DNA of 64,000 nt from the NCBI RefSeq assembly GCF_002078875.1, contig NC_034421.1:4917800-4981799 (forward strand), given 5' to 3'. A program made the translations under genes and the position numbers. Origin of the DNA: Numida meleagris. Its lineage: Eukaryota > Chordata > Aves > Galliformes > Numididae. Shown one piece after another: positions 46,401 to 51,905 of the stretch (positions are counted from its first letter, which is position 1; every line of letters starts with the position of its first letter). The notes beneath the pieces were generated by a model. That model saw nothing but the letters and a program-made list of their open reading frames with translations, did no database searches and had not been told where the DNA came from.

Positions 46401-47225
46401 CAAGTTGCAAGGCGAGCAGTAAGGCTGCTGCACTCCCCACATTGTACCACCAGGGAAGGGCAGCAGGGAGGAGGGGAGGCTGCCTGAACCCCTGTGTGGC
46501 TTCCCGGGGTGATGGCAGTTTAAAGTTGTCCTAGCAGGGCCAGATTTGTTCGCTCCTCGGGCTGCACGCCTTGCATCGCTCTTTTCCTGGATTCCCAAGC
46601 ACAGGTAACAGCAGATTGCATAAATACTATTGCTGAAGGCTGGCAAGGCAGGGTTTGGTTGGATAGCTGCATCGCAGCAGCCATCGCATCCCGCTAGACG
46701 CAAAGAAGCCAGCGCTGTGTCACCCTGCGTGGCCGGAAGGTTAGGTCTGGGAGATGAGAGGTGGCATTTTTGCTGGAGACAAAATGCAGTTCTCGGGGCT
46801 GCTTGAGCAAAGTGCACACGTGGAGCAGAGCCTGCCCCGTGCCACAGCCCTGGGGGTATATTGCAGCGAGTCCTGGTCCCTGCAGGCTGTGGGATACATC
46901 CCACCCGGAGCTAACCCTGTTTCCAGCAGCGTTCACCTCTCTCATCCGCTTTGGTCCGCGCCCAGTTAACATGTGCTCTCAGCTCTCTCCAGGCACTGCA
47001 ACTGCACCCTATGGCTGCGTGTCTCCTCCAGCATGCCCCACTAATCTCTCCGGGATGGCCTCCCCCCCGCTGCCCACATTTCCCCCCCCCAAGTCCGCGT
47101 GCCCAGTGGCGCCCGCCCCATCCCACCTCTGTCTGTCTTTTTCTCCCTCCCAGAGCCTGAAGGAAGGCCTGACCGTGCAAGAACGCCTGAAGCTTTTTGA
47201 ATCCAGGGACTTGAAGAACGACTAG
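10288..47225 (+). CDS. MPRIP: MPRIP (myosin phosphatase Rho-interacting protein), all but N-terminal exons
   Basis: Scaffold that binds RhoA and the myosin-targeting subunit of myosin light-chain phosphatase and places them on F-actin stress fibres (established for the mammalian family). Constitutive exons, all with GT-AG junctions and matching phases: 10288-10439, 12346-12430, 15981-16179, 17214-17373, 22928-23069, 23488-23604, 25394-25450, 25884-25952, 26126-26215, 26334-26443, 30236-30821, 31584-31700, 40306-40453, 40984-41101, 41786-41945, 42282-42401, 42546-42632, 43203-43365, 43755-43840, 47154-47225. They sum to 2838 nt, giving 945 residues and a TAG stop at 47223-47225. Residues (window numbering) 1 to about 60 are the end of PH domain 1, about 286-385 are PH domain 2, 395-590 are Arg/Glu-rich, and 590-900 are coiled coil. 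Optional segments are listed separately. The start codon and roughly 90 N-terminal residues lie upstream of the window. The family call rests on near-identity to human MPRIP through most exons. Confidence 0.97.
10440..12345 (+). other. MPRIP: MPRIP intron
   Basis: Unique sequence with no repeat recognised. An AT-balanced patch at about 11280-11530 (CATTAATCATCC, TTGTTTTACGTTTGTTGC) may be conserved non-coding sequence, but nothing proves it. Confidence 0.7.
12346..12430 (+). CDS. MPRIP: MPRIP exon: end of PH domain 1 and basic NLS-like run
   Basis: The acceptor is CCCGTAG and the donor GTAACC. The exon completes the split Gly codon, then reads the terminal PH helix ([11 protein letters not shown]) and a strongly basic stretch ending [13 protein letters not shown]. 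The basic run resembles a monopartite nuclear localisation signal, but whether it works as one in this actin-associated protein is not shown by sequence. Confidence 0.96.
14806..14880 (-). mobile_element. Diverged CR1-like fragment
   Basis: AGCATGGCTGAGGCTGGAAGGACCCC...GTCCGACCCCCC resembles the CR1 3' end (GGTTGGAAGGGACC...GTCCAACCCCCC) with several mismatches, suggesting an old copy. Confidence 0.5.
15768..15785 (+). repeat. T homopolymer tract
   Basis: Run of about 17 T in an MPRIP intron, about 200 nt before the exon at 15981. Confidence 0.85.
15981..16179 (+). CDS. MPRIP: MPRIP exon: linker between PH domains
   Basis: The acceptor CCCTCTAG is followed by a phase-0 start at Glu-Pro-Gly-Pro-Ala-Lys; the donor is GTAAGG after one base of an Asp codon. 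It encodes a low-complexity Ser/Pro linker containing the conserved [20 protein letters not shown] block. The long serine run that precedes this block in human MPRIP is here only two serines. A CR1 fragment begins about 20 nt after the donor. Confidence 0.95.
16180..17213 (+). other. MPRIP: MPRIP intron
   Basis: CR1 fragment at 16196-16302, then unique sequence. No gene seen. Confidence 0.7.
16196..16302 (+). mobile_element. CR1 LINE 3'-end fragment
   Basis: GTGTCCCTGCTTGAGCAGAGGTTGGACCAGATGGACCT is the canonical CR1 3' segment, ending in a CTCTGTCATTCTGGG-type tail. Begins about 20 nt after the MPRIP exon ending at 16179. Confidence 0.88.
17214..17373 (+). CDS. MPRIP: MPRIP exon, short form (donor at 17374)
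   Basis: The acceptor is CTCCCTTAG. The exon completes the Asp codon and encodes MDCGRK-like and [20 protein letters not shown] sequence (here IDCGRK and [16 protein letters not shown]), then a Pro-rich run ending PSTPNN. The short-form donor GTACAG leaves two bases (AG) that join G at 22928 to make Arg. A downstream donor gives a longer form, listed separately. Confidence 0.94.
17374..17730 (+). CDS. MPRIP: MPRIP optional in-frame exon extension (119 codons)
   Basis: Reading continues openly past the 17374 donor for exactly 357 nt to a stronger donor, AGAAG|GTAAGG at 17731. That donor leaves the same AG overhang as the short form, so both join the exon at 22928 in frame. The added sequence is Ser-rich ([13 protein letters not shown]), then has a block reading like conserved protein ([17 protein letters not shown]), and ends Arg-rich ([17 protein letters not shown]). 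Two donors with the same phase and an uninterrupted frame support alternative 5' splice-site use. I believe the long mammalian isoform has equivalent sequence, but cannot check that here. Confidence 0.8.
17731..22927 (+). other. MPRIP: MPRIP intron
   Basis: CR1 at 17845; a homeobox-site-like AT block at 18222-18330; T-rich tracts at about 21160-21180 and 21470-21510. Otherwise unique, with no coding sequence supported. Confidence 0.7.
17845..18090 (-). mobile_element. CR1 LINE 3'-end fragment
   Basis: TAGAATCATGGAGGGGTTGGGTTGGAAGGGACCTTGAAG starts a reverse CR1 that continues through the CTGCCCAGACGC, AAACTTCCCTCCTAACATCTAACC and CTTAGTTCAG blocks of the family. About 110 nt past the long-form MPRIP donor at 17731. 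Confidence 0.9.
22928..23069 (+). CDS. MPRIP: MPRIP exon: conserved [15 protein letters not shown] segment
   Basis: The acceptor is TTTTCCAG and the donor GTAAGT after a phase-0 end. It encodes [20 protein letters not shown], then a Ser/Arg-rich stretch ending in FPRKR. It is separated from the previous exon by the largest constitutive intron between window exons (about 5.2 kb from the long-form donor, 5.55 kb from the short). Confidence 0.96.
23488..23604 (+). CDS. MPRIP: MPRIP exon: [13 protein letters not shown] phospho-motif region
   Basis: The acceptor is CTGCACAG and the donor GTGAGC; it has 39 codons, phase 0-0. The first half is poorly conserved relative to human, while the second half carries the conserved [19 protein letters not shown] block. 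The RRAKSLD sequence looks like a basophilic-kinase/14-3-3-type site (inference). Confidence 0.95.
23605..25393 (+). other. MPRIP: MPRIP intron
   Basis: Unique intron sequence with an AT-richer middle (23760-24400). No repeat or gene recognised. Confidence 0.7.
25394..25450 (+). CDS. MPRIP: MPRIP exon: start of PH domain 2
   Basis: Small 19-codon phase 0-0 exon (acceptor CCTTGCAG, donor GTGAGT). It encodes [19 protein letters not shown], the first beta strand and loop of the second PH domain, which in mammals contributes to membrane and actin association. Confidence 0.96.
25884..25952 (+). CDS. MPRIP: MPRIP exon: PH domain 2, second segment
   Basis: 23-codon phase 0-0 exon (acceptor TTTTCCTAG, donor GTAGGT). 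It encodes the [19 protein letters not shown] core, the classic PH beta2-beta4 pattern with a K-x-W-F-V-L signature. Confidence 0.96.
26126..26215 (+). CDS. MPRIP: MPRIP exon: PH domain 2, third segment
   Basis: 30-codon phase 0-0 exon (acceptor CTCTCCAG, donor GTAAGG). It encodes [20 protein letters not shown] and NYGFQIH, the central PH strands. The sequence after the acceptor, GCAGCAG, offers possible tandem AG use, but the upstream AG matches the mammalian protein. Confidence 0.96.
26334..26443 (+). CDS. MPRIP: MPRIP exon: PH domain 2, C-terminal helix
   Basis: The acceptor is CTTCTCAG and the donor GTAAGG after two bases of the next codon. It encodes [19 protein letters not shown] and the terminal PH helix ([12 protein letters not shown]). 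The phase-2 end joins either the exon at 30236 (Ser) or a candidate alternative exon at 27530 (Arg). Confidence 0.96.
27530..27599 (+). CDS. MPRIP: Candidate alternative terminal exon of MPRIP
   Basis: A very long pyrimidine tract (about 27465-27516) leads to AAAAGCCAG. Splicing from the 26443 donor would complete an Arg codon and read 22 further residues, [20 protein letters not shown] then CD, before TAG at 27597-27599. The protein would stop just after PH domain 2. In favour: correct phase, strong tract, and TGCATG at 27416. Against: no clear poly(A) signal downstream (the only AATAAA, at 27519, lies upstream of the acceptor), and I cannot confirm conservation. Confidence 0.3.
28613..28760 (-). 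mobile_element. Diverged CR1 LINE 3'-end fragment
   Basis: ACAGAGTTGTTGAATATCCTGGGTTGGAAGGAACCCATAAGGATCATTGAGTCCAGCTCC matches the reverse CR1 3' end with moderate divergence. Confidence 0.8.
30236..30821 (+). CDS. MPRIP: MPRIP large exon: Arg/Glu-rich Rho-binding-region segment
   Basis: The acceptor is CCCCGCAG and the donor GTAAAG; 586 nt. It starts SLPEEKNK, then has a basic cluster ([20 protein letters not shown]), the conserved [17 protein letters not shown], a second charged helix ([17 protein letters not shown]) and [20 protein letters not shown], ending LLEKE. In mammals the RhoA-binding portion lies C-terminal to PH domain 2, in this part of the protein. A GC-rich middle (about 30430-30530) differs from human, with more Ala/Ser. 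Confidence 0.96.
30822..31583 (+). other. MPRIP: MPRIP intron
   Basis: Unique AT-balanced sequence, no feature recognised beyond the splice sites. Confidence 0.7.
31584..31700 (+). CDS. MPRIP: MPRIP exon: first coiled-coil segment
   Basis: 39-codon phase 0-0 exon (acceptor CCCTCCAG, donor GTAGGA). It encodes [20 protein letters not shown] and [15 protein letters not shown], with clear heptad spacing. Three downstream acceptors are phase-compatible: 33996 (short tail), 34671 (giant exon) and 40306 (standard form). This exon is therefore the branch point for isoform choice. Confidence 0.96.
31701..33995 (+). other. MPRIP: MPRIP intron before alternative exons
   Basis: A GC-rich island at about 33290-33600 contains many CG dinucleotides and could be an internal regulatory element or promoter. 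It is followed by a T tract, three TGCATG motifs and the long pyrimidine tract leading to the acceptor at 33995. No separate gene supported. Confidence 0.6.
33618..33849 (+). promoter_or_regulatory. Cluster of three TGCATG (RBFOX-type) motifs
   Basis: TGCATG at 33618-33623, 33817-33822 and 33844-33849, within 400 nt upstream of the VENLDPS acceptor and about 0.8-1.0 kb upstream of the giant exon. RBFOX proteins bind UGCAUG in introns next to alternative exons. Regulation is inferred from motif and position only. Confidence 0.4.
33996..34019 (+). CDS. MPRIP: MPRIP alternative C-terminus VENLDPS-stop
   Basis: A long T-rich tract ends TTTTTTTTACAG at 33995. The following bases read Val-Glu-Asn-Leu-Asp-Pro-Ser-TAG in the frame set by the phase-0 donor at 31700, so the protein would end [11 protein letters not shown]. 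The 500 bases after the stop resemble a short 3' UTR and carry AATAAA at 34511-34516. This would be a truncated isoform with both PH domains and the Rho-binding region but not the phosphatase-binding coiled coil. No transcript evidence is available here. Confidence 0.6.
   Translation, partial: VENLDPS
34020..34535 (+). other. MPRIP: Probable 3' UTR of short MPRIP isoform
   Basis: The segment between the alternative TAG and just past AATAAA (34511-34516) is T-rich, lacks coding character and includes a 16-17 base A run (about 34486-34501) before the signal. The A run is probably genomic, so it could cause internal priming in cDNA libraries. The 3' end is inferred only from the hexamer. Confidence 0.5.
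34511..34516 (+). terminator. AATAAA poly(A) signal, intronic
   Basis: Canonical hexamer about 490 nt after the VENLDPS stop and 154 nt before the giant exon acceptor. It would end the short isoform by intronic polyadenylation. Confidence 0.55.
34671..38537 (+). CDS. MPRIP: MPRIP giant optional coiled-coil exon (1289 codons)
   Basis: One uninterrupted frame of 3867 nt between TTTTTTTAAG and AAG|GTTTTA, phase 0-0, so it can be included or skipped without a frameshift. It begins [16 protein letters not shown]. Exon residues about 10-385 are dense heptads (Leu/Gln/Glu/Lys). About 385-540 are an acidic, Ser-rich linker (EEEEEVLE, then [20 protein letters not shown]). About 540-660 are coiled coil again, about 660-800 mixed, and about 1010-1200 coiled coil, followed by a Gly-rich hinge ([15 protein letters not shown]). 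The end, [11 protein letters not shown], runs into [12 protein letters not shown] at 40306. I recognise this as the counterpart of the long MPRIP isoform in mammals. Both splice sites are weak, fitting regulated inclusion. The start at 34671 follows from the AG and the phase; it has no initiator codon. Confidence 0.9.
38538..40305 (+). other. MPRIP: MPRIP intron after giant exon
   Basis: Opens with the weak donor GTTTTA. No repeat recognised apart from a T run at about 40070. No gene seen. Confidence 0.7.
40306..40453 (+). CDS. MPRIP: MPRIP exon: [12 protein letters not shown] coiled coil
   Basis: The acceptor is CTCTTGCAG and the donor GTACGA after one base of an Ala codon. It encodes [40 protein letters not shown] and ETAATIS, nearly identical to human. 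In mammals the C-terminal coiled coil starting here contains the binding site for the phosphatase targeting subunit. Confidence 0.97.
40454..40983 (+). other. MPRIP: MPRIP intron
   Basis: Unique, ending with the duplicated CTAAC motif and TTGCAG acceptor. Confidence 0.7.
40949..40970 (+). repeat. 11-nt tandem duplication containing CTAAC branch-point motif
   Basis: GCTAACCCTGT is repeated exactly twice, at 40949-40959 and 40960-40970, ending 13 nt before the exon at 40984. Candidate branch adenosines (about 40953 and 40964) lie 30 and 19 nt from the AG. Confidence 0.8.
40984..41101 (+). CDS. MPRIP: MPRIP exon: [11 protein letters not shown] coiled coil
   Basis: The acceptor is CCCTTGCAG and the donor GTAAGG after two bases of a Leu codon. 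It encodes [20 protein letters not shown], then [18 protein letters not shown]. Two tandem copies of an 11-nt unit containing CTAAC lie just upstream, giving two possible branch points. Confidence 0.97.
41102..41785 (+). other. MPRIP: MPRIP intron
   Basis: Unique. A long open frame runs through it into the following exon but shows no coding bias or homology and is treated as intron. Confidence 0.75.
41786..41945 (+). CDS. MPRIP: MPRIP exon: [17 protein letters not shown] coiled coil
   Basis: The acceptor is TTTTTTATTAG and the donor GTGAGG. It encodes [40 protein letters not shown] and [13 protein letters not shown], identical in style and content to mammalian MPRIP. Confidence 0.97.
42282..42401 (+). 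CDS. MPRIP: MPRIP exon: [17 protein letters not shown]
   Basis: 40-codon phase 0-0 exon (acceptor CTCTTCCAG, donor GTGAGC). It encodes [20 protein letters not shown], a Gly-rich break ([10 protein letters not shown]), then QGKDAYELE. Confidence 0.97.
42546..42632 (+). CDS. MPRIP: MPRIP exon: [19 protein letters not shown]
   Basis: 29-codon phase 0-0 exon (acceptor CTTCCAG, donor GTAATG). It encodes [20 protein letters not shown] and KDELQTALR, continuous heptads. Confidence 0.97.
43203..43365 (+). CDS. MPRIP: MPRIP exon: [17 protein letters not shown]
   Basis: The acceptor is CTTTGCCAG and the donor GTCAGT (less usual at +3) after one base of an Asp codon. It encodes [40 protein letters not shown], then a Ser/Thr/Val linker ending VSGY. 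Confidence 0.96.
43755..43840 (+). CDS. MPRIP: MPRIP exon: [17 protein letters not shown]
   Basis: The acceptor is CTCCCCAG and the donor GTGAGC after a phase-0 end (SK). It encodes [20 protein letters not shown] and RQLRNIRSK. Two alternative last exons follow (44960 and 47154), both phase 0. Confidence 0.97.
43841..44959 (+). other. MPRIP: MPRIP intron before alternative last exon
   Basis: Unique sequence; the final 45 bases are a very strong pyrimidine tract ending in CAG. An open frame through this intron is accidental. Confidence 0.7.
44960..44992 (+). CDS. MPRIP: MPRIP alternative last exon [14 protein letters not shown]
   Basis: A strong tract (TTTTGTTTTGTTTTCTTTATTTTGC...) ends CTCCAACAG at 44959. 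Phase-0 joining to 43840 gives [10 protein letters not shown] then TGA at 44990-44992. I believe a human MPRIP isoform ends with a very similar SVIEQVSWD tail, which supports a real alternative C-terminus, but that is from memory. A possible poly(A) hexamer lies at 46300-46305. Confidence 0.65.
   Translation, partial: SVIEQVSWDN
44993..47153 (+). other. MPRIP: MPRIP intron, or 3' UTR of the SVIEQ isoform
   Basis: Would be 3' UTR if the alternative last exon is used, possibly ending after AATAAA at 46300-46305; otherwise intron. No repeats recognised; C-rich near the 47154 acceptor. Confidence 0.55.
47154..47225 (+). CDS. MPRIP: MPRIP standard last coding exon
   Basis: The acceptor TTTCTCCCTCCCAG is followed by [20 protein letters not shown] and KND, then TAG at 47223-47225. 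It matches the human C-terminus except for one residue near the end. The upstream tract is exceptionally C-rich (47060-47153). Confidence 0.98.
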   Translation, partial: SLKEGLTVQERLKLFESRDLKND

Positions 47226-48150
47226 CTCTCCCCGCTCCGCTTCACCACGCGCACCTCCCGGCTTGAGGCAGCACAGCACCAGCACCGTTCGTCCCGCGCC
47301 GCTCACCGCCGTCCTCGCTGGCGTTCGGCCCCATGGCCCTGGCCCCCTCGCCACCCCCTTTTCCCCGCTTGTGAGACGCTTCTGAGACTCTGAGAGGGAG
47401 AGGAAGGGCTTGGGCTGTGGGTTTTGTGGGTTGTTGTTATTATTATTATTAATTTTTTTTTCCCTCTTCGGCGCTTTGTAGGAGAACCCTTCCTTTACTG
47501 TAAACCATTACACTAAGTGTCAGTATTAAGGCTCAGTAGCCTGTGAATAAGCTAGCTCCGTCGTACCAACGCCTTGGTATGGGCGCAGGGCCGGGGGGCG
47601 GGGGCCATCCCTCTTACTGCTGTCACGAGCCCCCAGTGCTCAGAGCACGCGGGGAGCTTCATTTGCCGTTGATCTCGTCGACTGCATCTCTTGCACCTAC
47701 AACGGGGGAAAGCCTGTGGGACGCTGCTGGGGAGCCCTGAGGAGCCACGCTGGTGCCTGGCTGGCATAGGACGCAGTGCCCAGGCACCGGTGTTGGGTAG
47801 GGGCTGCTATGGGCACCTGGCGCGCAGCGGGAGGGAGGGAAGCGTTCCTGGGGCTGAGCCGCGAGGTCACTTCTTGCCTCTCCTAGATCCAGCCCAGCAC
47901 TCTGTTTTTTTGTTGGTTTTTTTTTGCTGTTACTCCCTTCCTCTCATTGAGTCCCGTGTATCCTAGGGTCTGTGCGCATGTGAAACTCCCTTTTCCTAGT
48001 CAAAGGAAAGTAGAGTAGAAAGTAGAGCCAATATTGACTGAAAATGCACAGTGCTCAATGCATATAATGCTCCTTTTTTATCAGCTTCTTGAACTCAACT
48101 CTTCCTGTCAGCAGGGCAGCTCCTCTTTTAATTCGTTAATCTTTTCCTGA

Positions 48151-48156
48151 AATAAA
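48151..48156 (+). terminator. MPRIP: AATAAA, proximal MPRIP poly(A) signal
   Basis: Canonical hexamer 926 nt after the stop codon, in a T-rich context (TTTTCCTGAAATAAAAGTC). Confidence 0.6.
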
Positions 48157-50333
48157 AGTCTCAAAACCAGTATGTGCTTCAGACCTGCTCAGTCCCAGCA
48201 GCTTTCGTAGGCGGAGCAGACAGCGGATGCACACTAAATGTGAGTGCAGAGAGCTCGGTGCTGGCTGCAGGAGCATCTCCACATGCTTTGTGCACCTACA
48301 GAGCCCTGGTCCTGCCCTGGCTGTGAGTGGGGTGAAGCGTTGCCCCATCGCTCCCAGCCTGACGTGGCCACATCACTTTGAGCCTTTGGACATTTTTCAG
48401 GTCGAACTGCGTGGCTCCTTTGCTTCTCTGCGTTCACCCGAGATGGAAGCAGGTGTGTGTGTGTGCACTTGTGGCTTACTTGGGTCTCTGTGGGCACGGG
48501 GTGTGGCCAGCTGGTTGTTCACGTGCAGGGATAAAGCTCAGTGACGGTTCCAAGGGTGCCACCAGGCACTCAGAGATGCTCTCCTGCACTGTACCTCGAT
48601 GACTGCGCGTGGGAGTCCTGGAGATGGCAGCAGGGCAGGAGGGATCCTCACCTGCTCGGATACGAAGGCTCTTCCCTCTATAGCAGGCGTGCGACCTCTC
48701 AGATGTTCTGCTGTGCAGCCTCACCACAACCTGAGCTCACCGCTGCATTCTCCATTATCCAAGCACTGGAGGAGCCTTGGGAGCCCACCCCTGGAAGAGA
48801 GACTTGGTGATCAGGTGTGTGCAGAGGCTCTCTGCCAGCATCTCATGTGACTGCAGGGTAGGCTGGTGGCACTGGTTTTTATGGGCTGTGTTCTGCACTT
48901 GGGGTGCTTTCATGCCCTTCAATCTCTTGGGACATGGAGCGAGGATGGCACATGGCCTCGTCACTGTCACTGCTCATCTGTCCCAAGGCTGCAATGGATG
49001 CAAGAGAATGCCTTCCTCCTCCTCTCAAGAAGCACAGTGGGACTTTGTCCTTCTCAGCCACCGGAGCAGAACGTGCTGGTCTCCCTCTTGCCACATGGAC
49101 TCCGATCGTTCTTACTTTCCCCTAGAAAGCCTTGCTTTTCTTTGCTGACTTCATTATTTTAACCACGAGCACCAGAATTGACATACCTTGCTGTCCTGCT
49201 GCACCTGCACCTGGGTGCTGTGCAAGGGGCAGGATGGGCGCTGACGCTGACTGATGCCACTGAGCACCACGTGCTCCCCAAGGAGGGATGCTGTCTGCTG
49301 CACACATGCTCGTACCCAGCTCTGGCTGTCCTGCCTGCTGTTGGGCCGAGGAGGACCATTTGCTTTCTTTGCCCAAATGGCTGCTTCCATCCTTATTCCT
49401 TAAAGCAGAGAATGGCTTTGGGAAGAGGAGGGCGGATGTGGTGCAGCTGCATGGGTGCTGCAGCAGCTGGGACTCAGCGAAGGGAGACCAGTACCAAGGT
49501 GTGACTGGCCTCAGCTTCTGGCTCAGCATATGTCAAGGGCTTCATGTGGATTGCAAAAACAGGTGCCGAAGGGCCAAAAGGTGCTGCAGTGTGATGGAGG
49601 TGGAATTGGGGGTTTGCTATAGGGGAAGCCTGACTTGATGCAGAGGGCTGATGGAAACTCCCAGGCAGCAGCTCTGCTGAGTTCTACAATACCATAAAGC
49701 AGCATGGTGGTGGTCTGTGCTGTACCTTCTTGCTCCTGCTGCAGGTCGAGCCTCTCTTAAATGGGAACAAAACAGGAGCATGTCAGAGCCGCGTGGCAGG
49801 AGCAGACCGGGGCAGGGCCTTGGCTGTCCCCCGGTCTCTGCTGTGTGGCATTGCTTGTGGCGTCTGTCCAAAGCAGGATGCAGCCCTCCACCTCAGGGAG
49901 AGCGAGAGGAATGGCAGCTCTAATGAACGGCGGGGAACGGGGTGGCTCCTGCAGAGACACAAGAACAAAGCCAGCCAGAAAGGTGATGGCAGTGTTCTGT
50001 GGTTCTTCCCATTCTTCTCTCCTGCTGCGGGCTTCATCTGTTCTCCTGCCACTGAAGTGACACAGCTGCAGGTGCCGACAGTGCCTGGAAGCGCCTGCAA
50101 GGAATTACGTTCATCTTTTGTGTAAAGTCCTCCCACCCTCATCACCATCACGCAGCCACCAGCCCGCTGCGTTCCTGTGCTGCCGATGCAGAGCTCTTTG
50201 CTGTGACCACTTACATGCACGCAGCACGGCTTGCTTTGCCTTTCCTCCTTCCCCTTCTCTCTTTTTGAAAAGCTTTGTTATTCTCTTTTGAACAAAAATA
50301 ATTTGAAAGCAGTATCGTATTCCAAGCGTGCAA

Positions 50334-50341
50334 TGTAAATA
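50334..50341 (+). promoter_or_regulatory. Pumilio-type element TGTAAATA (MPRIP 3' UTR)
   Basis: Exact match to the PUM1/2 consensus UGUANAUA within the probable long 3' UTR. It would be present only in transcripts using the distal poly(A) site. Confidence 0.4.
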
Positions 50342-51840
50342 TTTGAGACTCGGAAATGAGCAGAGGGCTCTCTTTTGGGACAGCATTATGGGTTTGATTT
50401 CACTCTCTGGTGAGAGCTGTCACCCCCTGCCTGCCCCAACCCAGGCTCTGCTTTGTGCTGGTAGAAATTCCTTCTCCCACCTTTTCTGCTGCCCTACCCT
50501 TTAGTTTCGGCGATACCTGTCCAAGGAATGTGCGCGGTCGGTTTGAGAACTGTTTAACTTCACTGCGCCGGAAACTTTTTTTTCCCACTCTTGTATAGGA
50601 TGGCTCCACTGAGGCACGGAGCAAAGCGGGGTGCAGTGCGTTCAGATTTGCATTTGGGCTCCTTGCAGGTGCTCTGTGAGGCAGGACGGGCTTTTCAAGG
50701 ACAGCACCCCCAGTGCAGACACGCAACCTTCAGCATGTTACCACCCCACTGCAGCACTGCATACAAACCCTCCTCAGCAGGGGATGCAGACATGCAGTGA
50801 GTGAGGACAGGGAGGGCTCACCCCACAGCTGCACTTTGAGACAACCGAAAGAAGGGGCGGGTGGGGGAGGTGCTGGCAGGAACCTGATAAGCCTGTCAAG
50901 GTGGTAGCAGCTGAATGCAGGCAGCTGGCAGAGCTGGCAAATAATTTAGTGCAATTCCAAACAATTGTTTTCTCATTCTTCCTGCTTTCTTCACATAGTG
51001 ATAGTGCACGGGATGTGACGAGGACACTAACTCTTTGTTCTAGACTAGAGAGAGCAAAGTACGTTGCAAAATGCTAAAGGTGACGGCAGGTAGGCGATAG
51101 ATCGGAGCGCGTAGTCCTTGACCTGGGACCTGGTGAGGTGGATATCTCCAGATTTTAAAGAACCACTTGTTTGAAGGGATAAAGTTTTGGGGAGAGAGAA
51201 GGGAATGCTGCAAGTCTTGGGGTGGCAGCAGCAGTTGCAGTGTTCAGCACTGGTGGTGTACAGCTTTAGCCACTGAGCAAAGCGCAGCCGCAGGGAGTCC
51301 TGCATTACACCATGCACACAGCACACTCTGCCCCTTGGACTCGAGAGCTCTGAGCTCCTCCTGGAAATGACGAGTGGCTGTGAGCAGGAGCTGAGCGCAA
51401 GGCACATACCCAGACACAGCAGCCAGCCCTCCACGCTAACCTGCATCCAGCAGCAGCGACGCTGCAGCATGCACACAGCCCCCGTGCAGCTGGGGACACT
51501 GCTGCTGGCACGGGAGGCCGGGGAGCACGGCCGTGCTGCAGCCCTGGCTGGATACAGCCCCAAGGGCCCCAGTTGCATCCGAACCATCCAGGAAATGATG
51601 CAGCGCACGCACCTCCGTTCCCTCTGCTAGGGGCTCCTGCTTCTCCGTGTGCGCAAGTTTCTCTCTGCTTCCCTCCTCCTCTCTTCCACTCCAGTTCTAT
51701 TCACTGCTTTTTGAAGAATCACTGTTCCCGGTAACTGTTCTCTGTAATAGAAACATCACTTTTTTGTCACTGTATTTATTCCTTATACAACCGTGTGTGT
51801 CATGCTAGGTTCCCATGGATGTAGCTGATCATTTTTATTT

Positions 51841-51848
51841 TGTAAATA
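51841..51848 (+). promoter_or_regulatory. Pumilio-type element TGTAAATA near the distal poly(A) site
   Basis: Second exact UGUANAUA match, 32 nt before the distal hexamer, the position where functional Pumilio sites often lie. Absent from the proximal-UTR form. Confidence 0.45.
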
Positions 51849-51879
51849 TAATTACCTAACTTTACGTAAACGATATCCT

Positions 51880-51885
51880 AATAAA
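51880..51885 (+). terminator. MPRIP: AATAAA, distal MPRIP poly(A) signal
   Basis: Canonical hexamer in CCTAATAAACTATTT, preceded by AT-rich sequence with a Pumilio-type TGTAAATA 32 nt upstream. It is the last good + strand signal before the convergent PLD6 gene. Confidence 0.65.
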
Positions 51886-51905
51886 CTATTTTTGCACCAC
51901 CCTTC

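Larger units (their letters stand above)
47226..51905 (+). other. MPRIP: MPRIP 3' UTR, probable full extent
   Basis: Non-coding from the stop codon to a hexamer at 51880-51885. A proximal AATAAA at 48151-48156 would give a 0.95 kb UTR, and the distal one about 4.7 kb. The last 150 bases are AT-rich and look like a conserved terminal UTR: TTTATT motifs, TGTAAATA and the hexamer. No intron-like or gene-like structure is evident between. The long form is inferred, because mammalian MPRIP transcripts have long UTRs. Confidence 0.6.
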
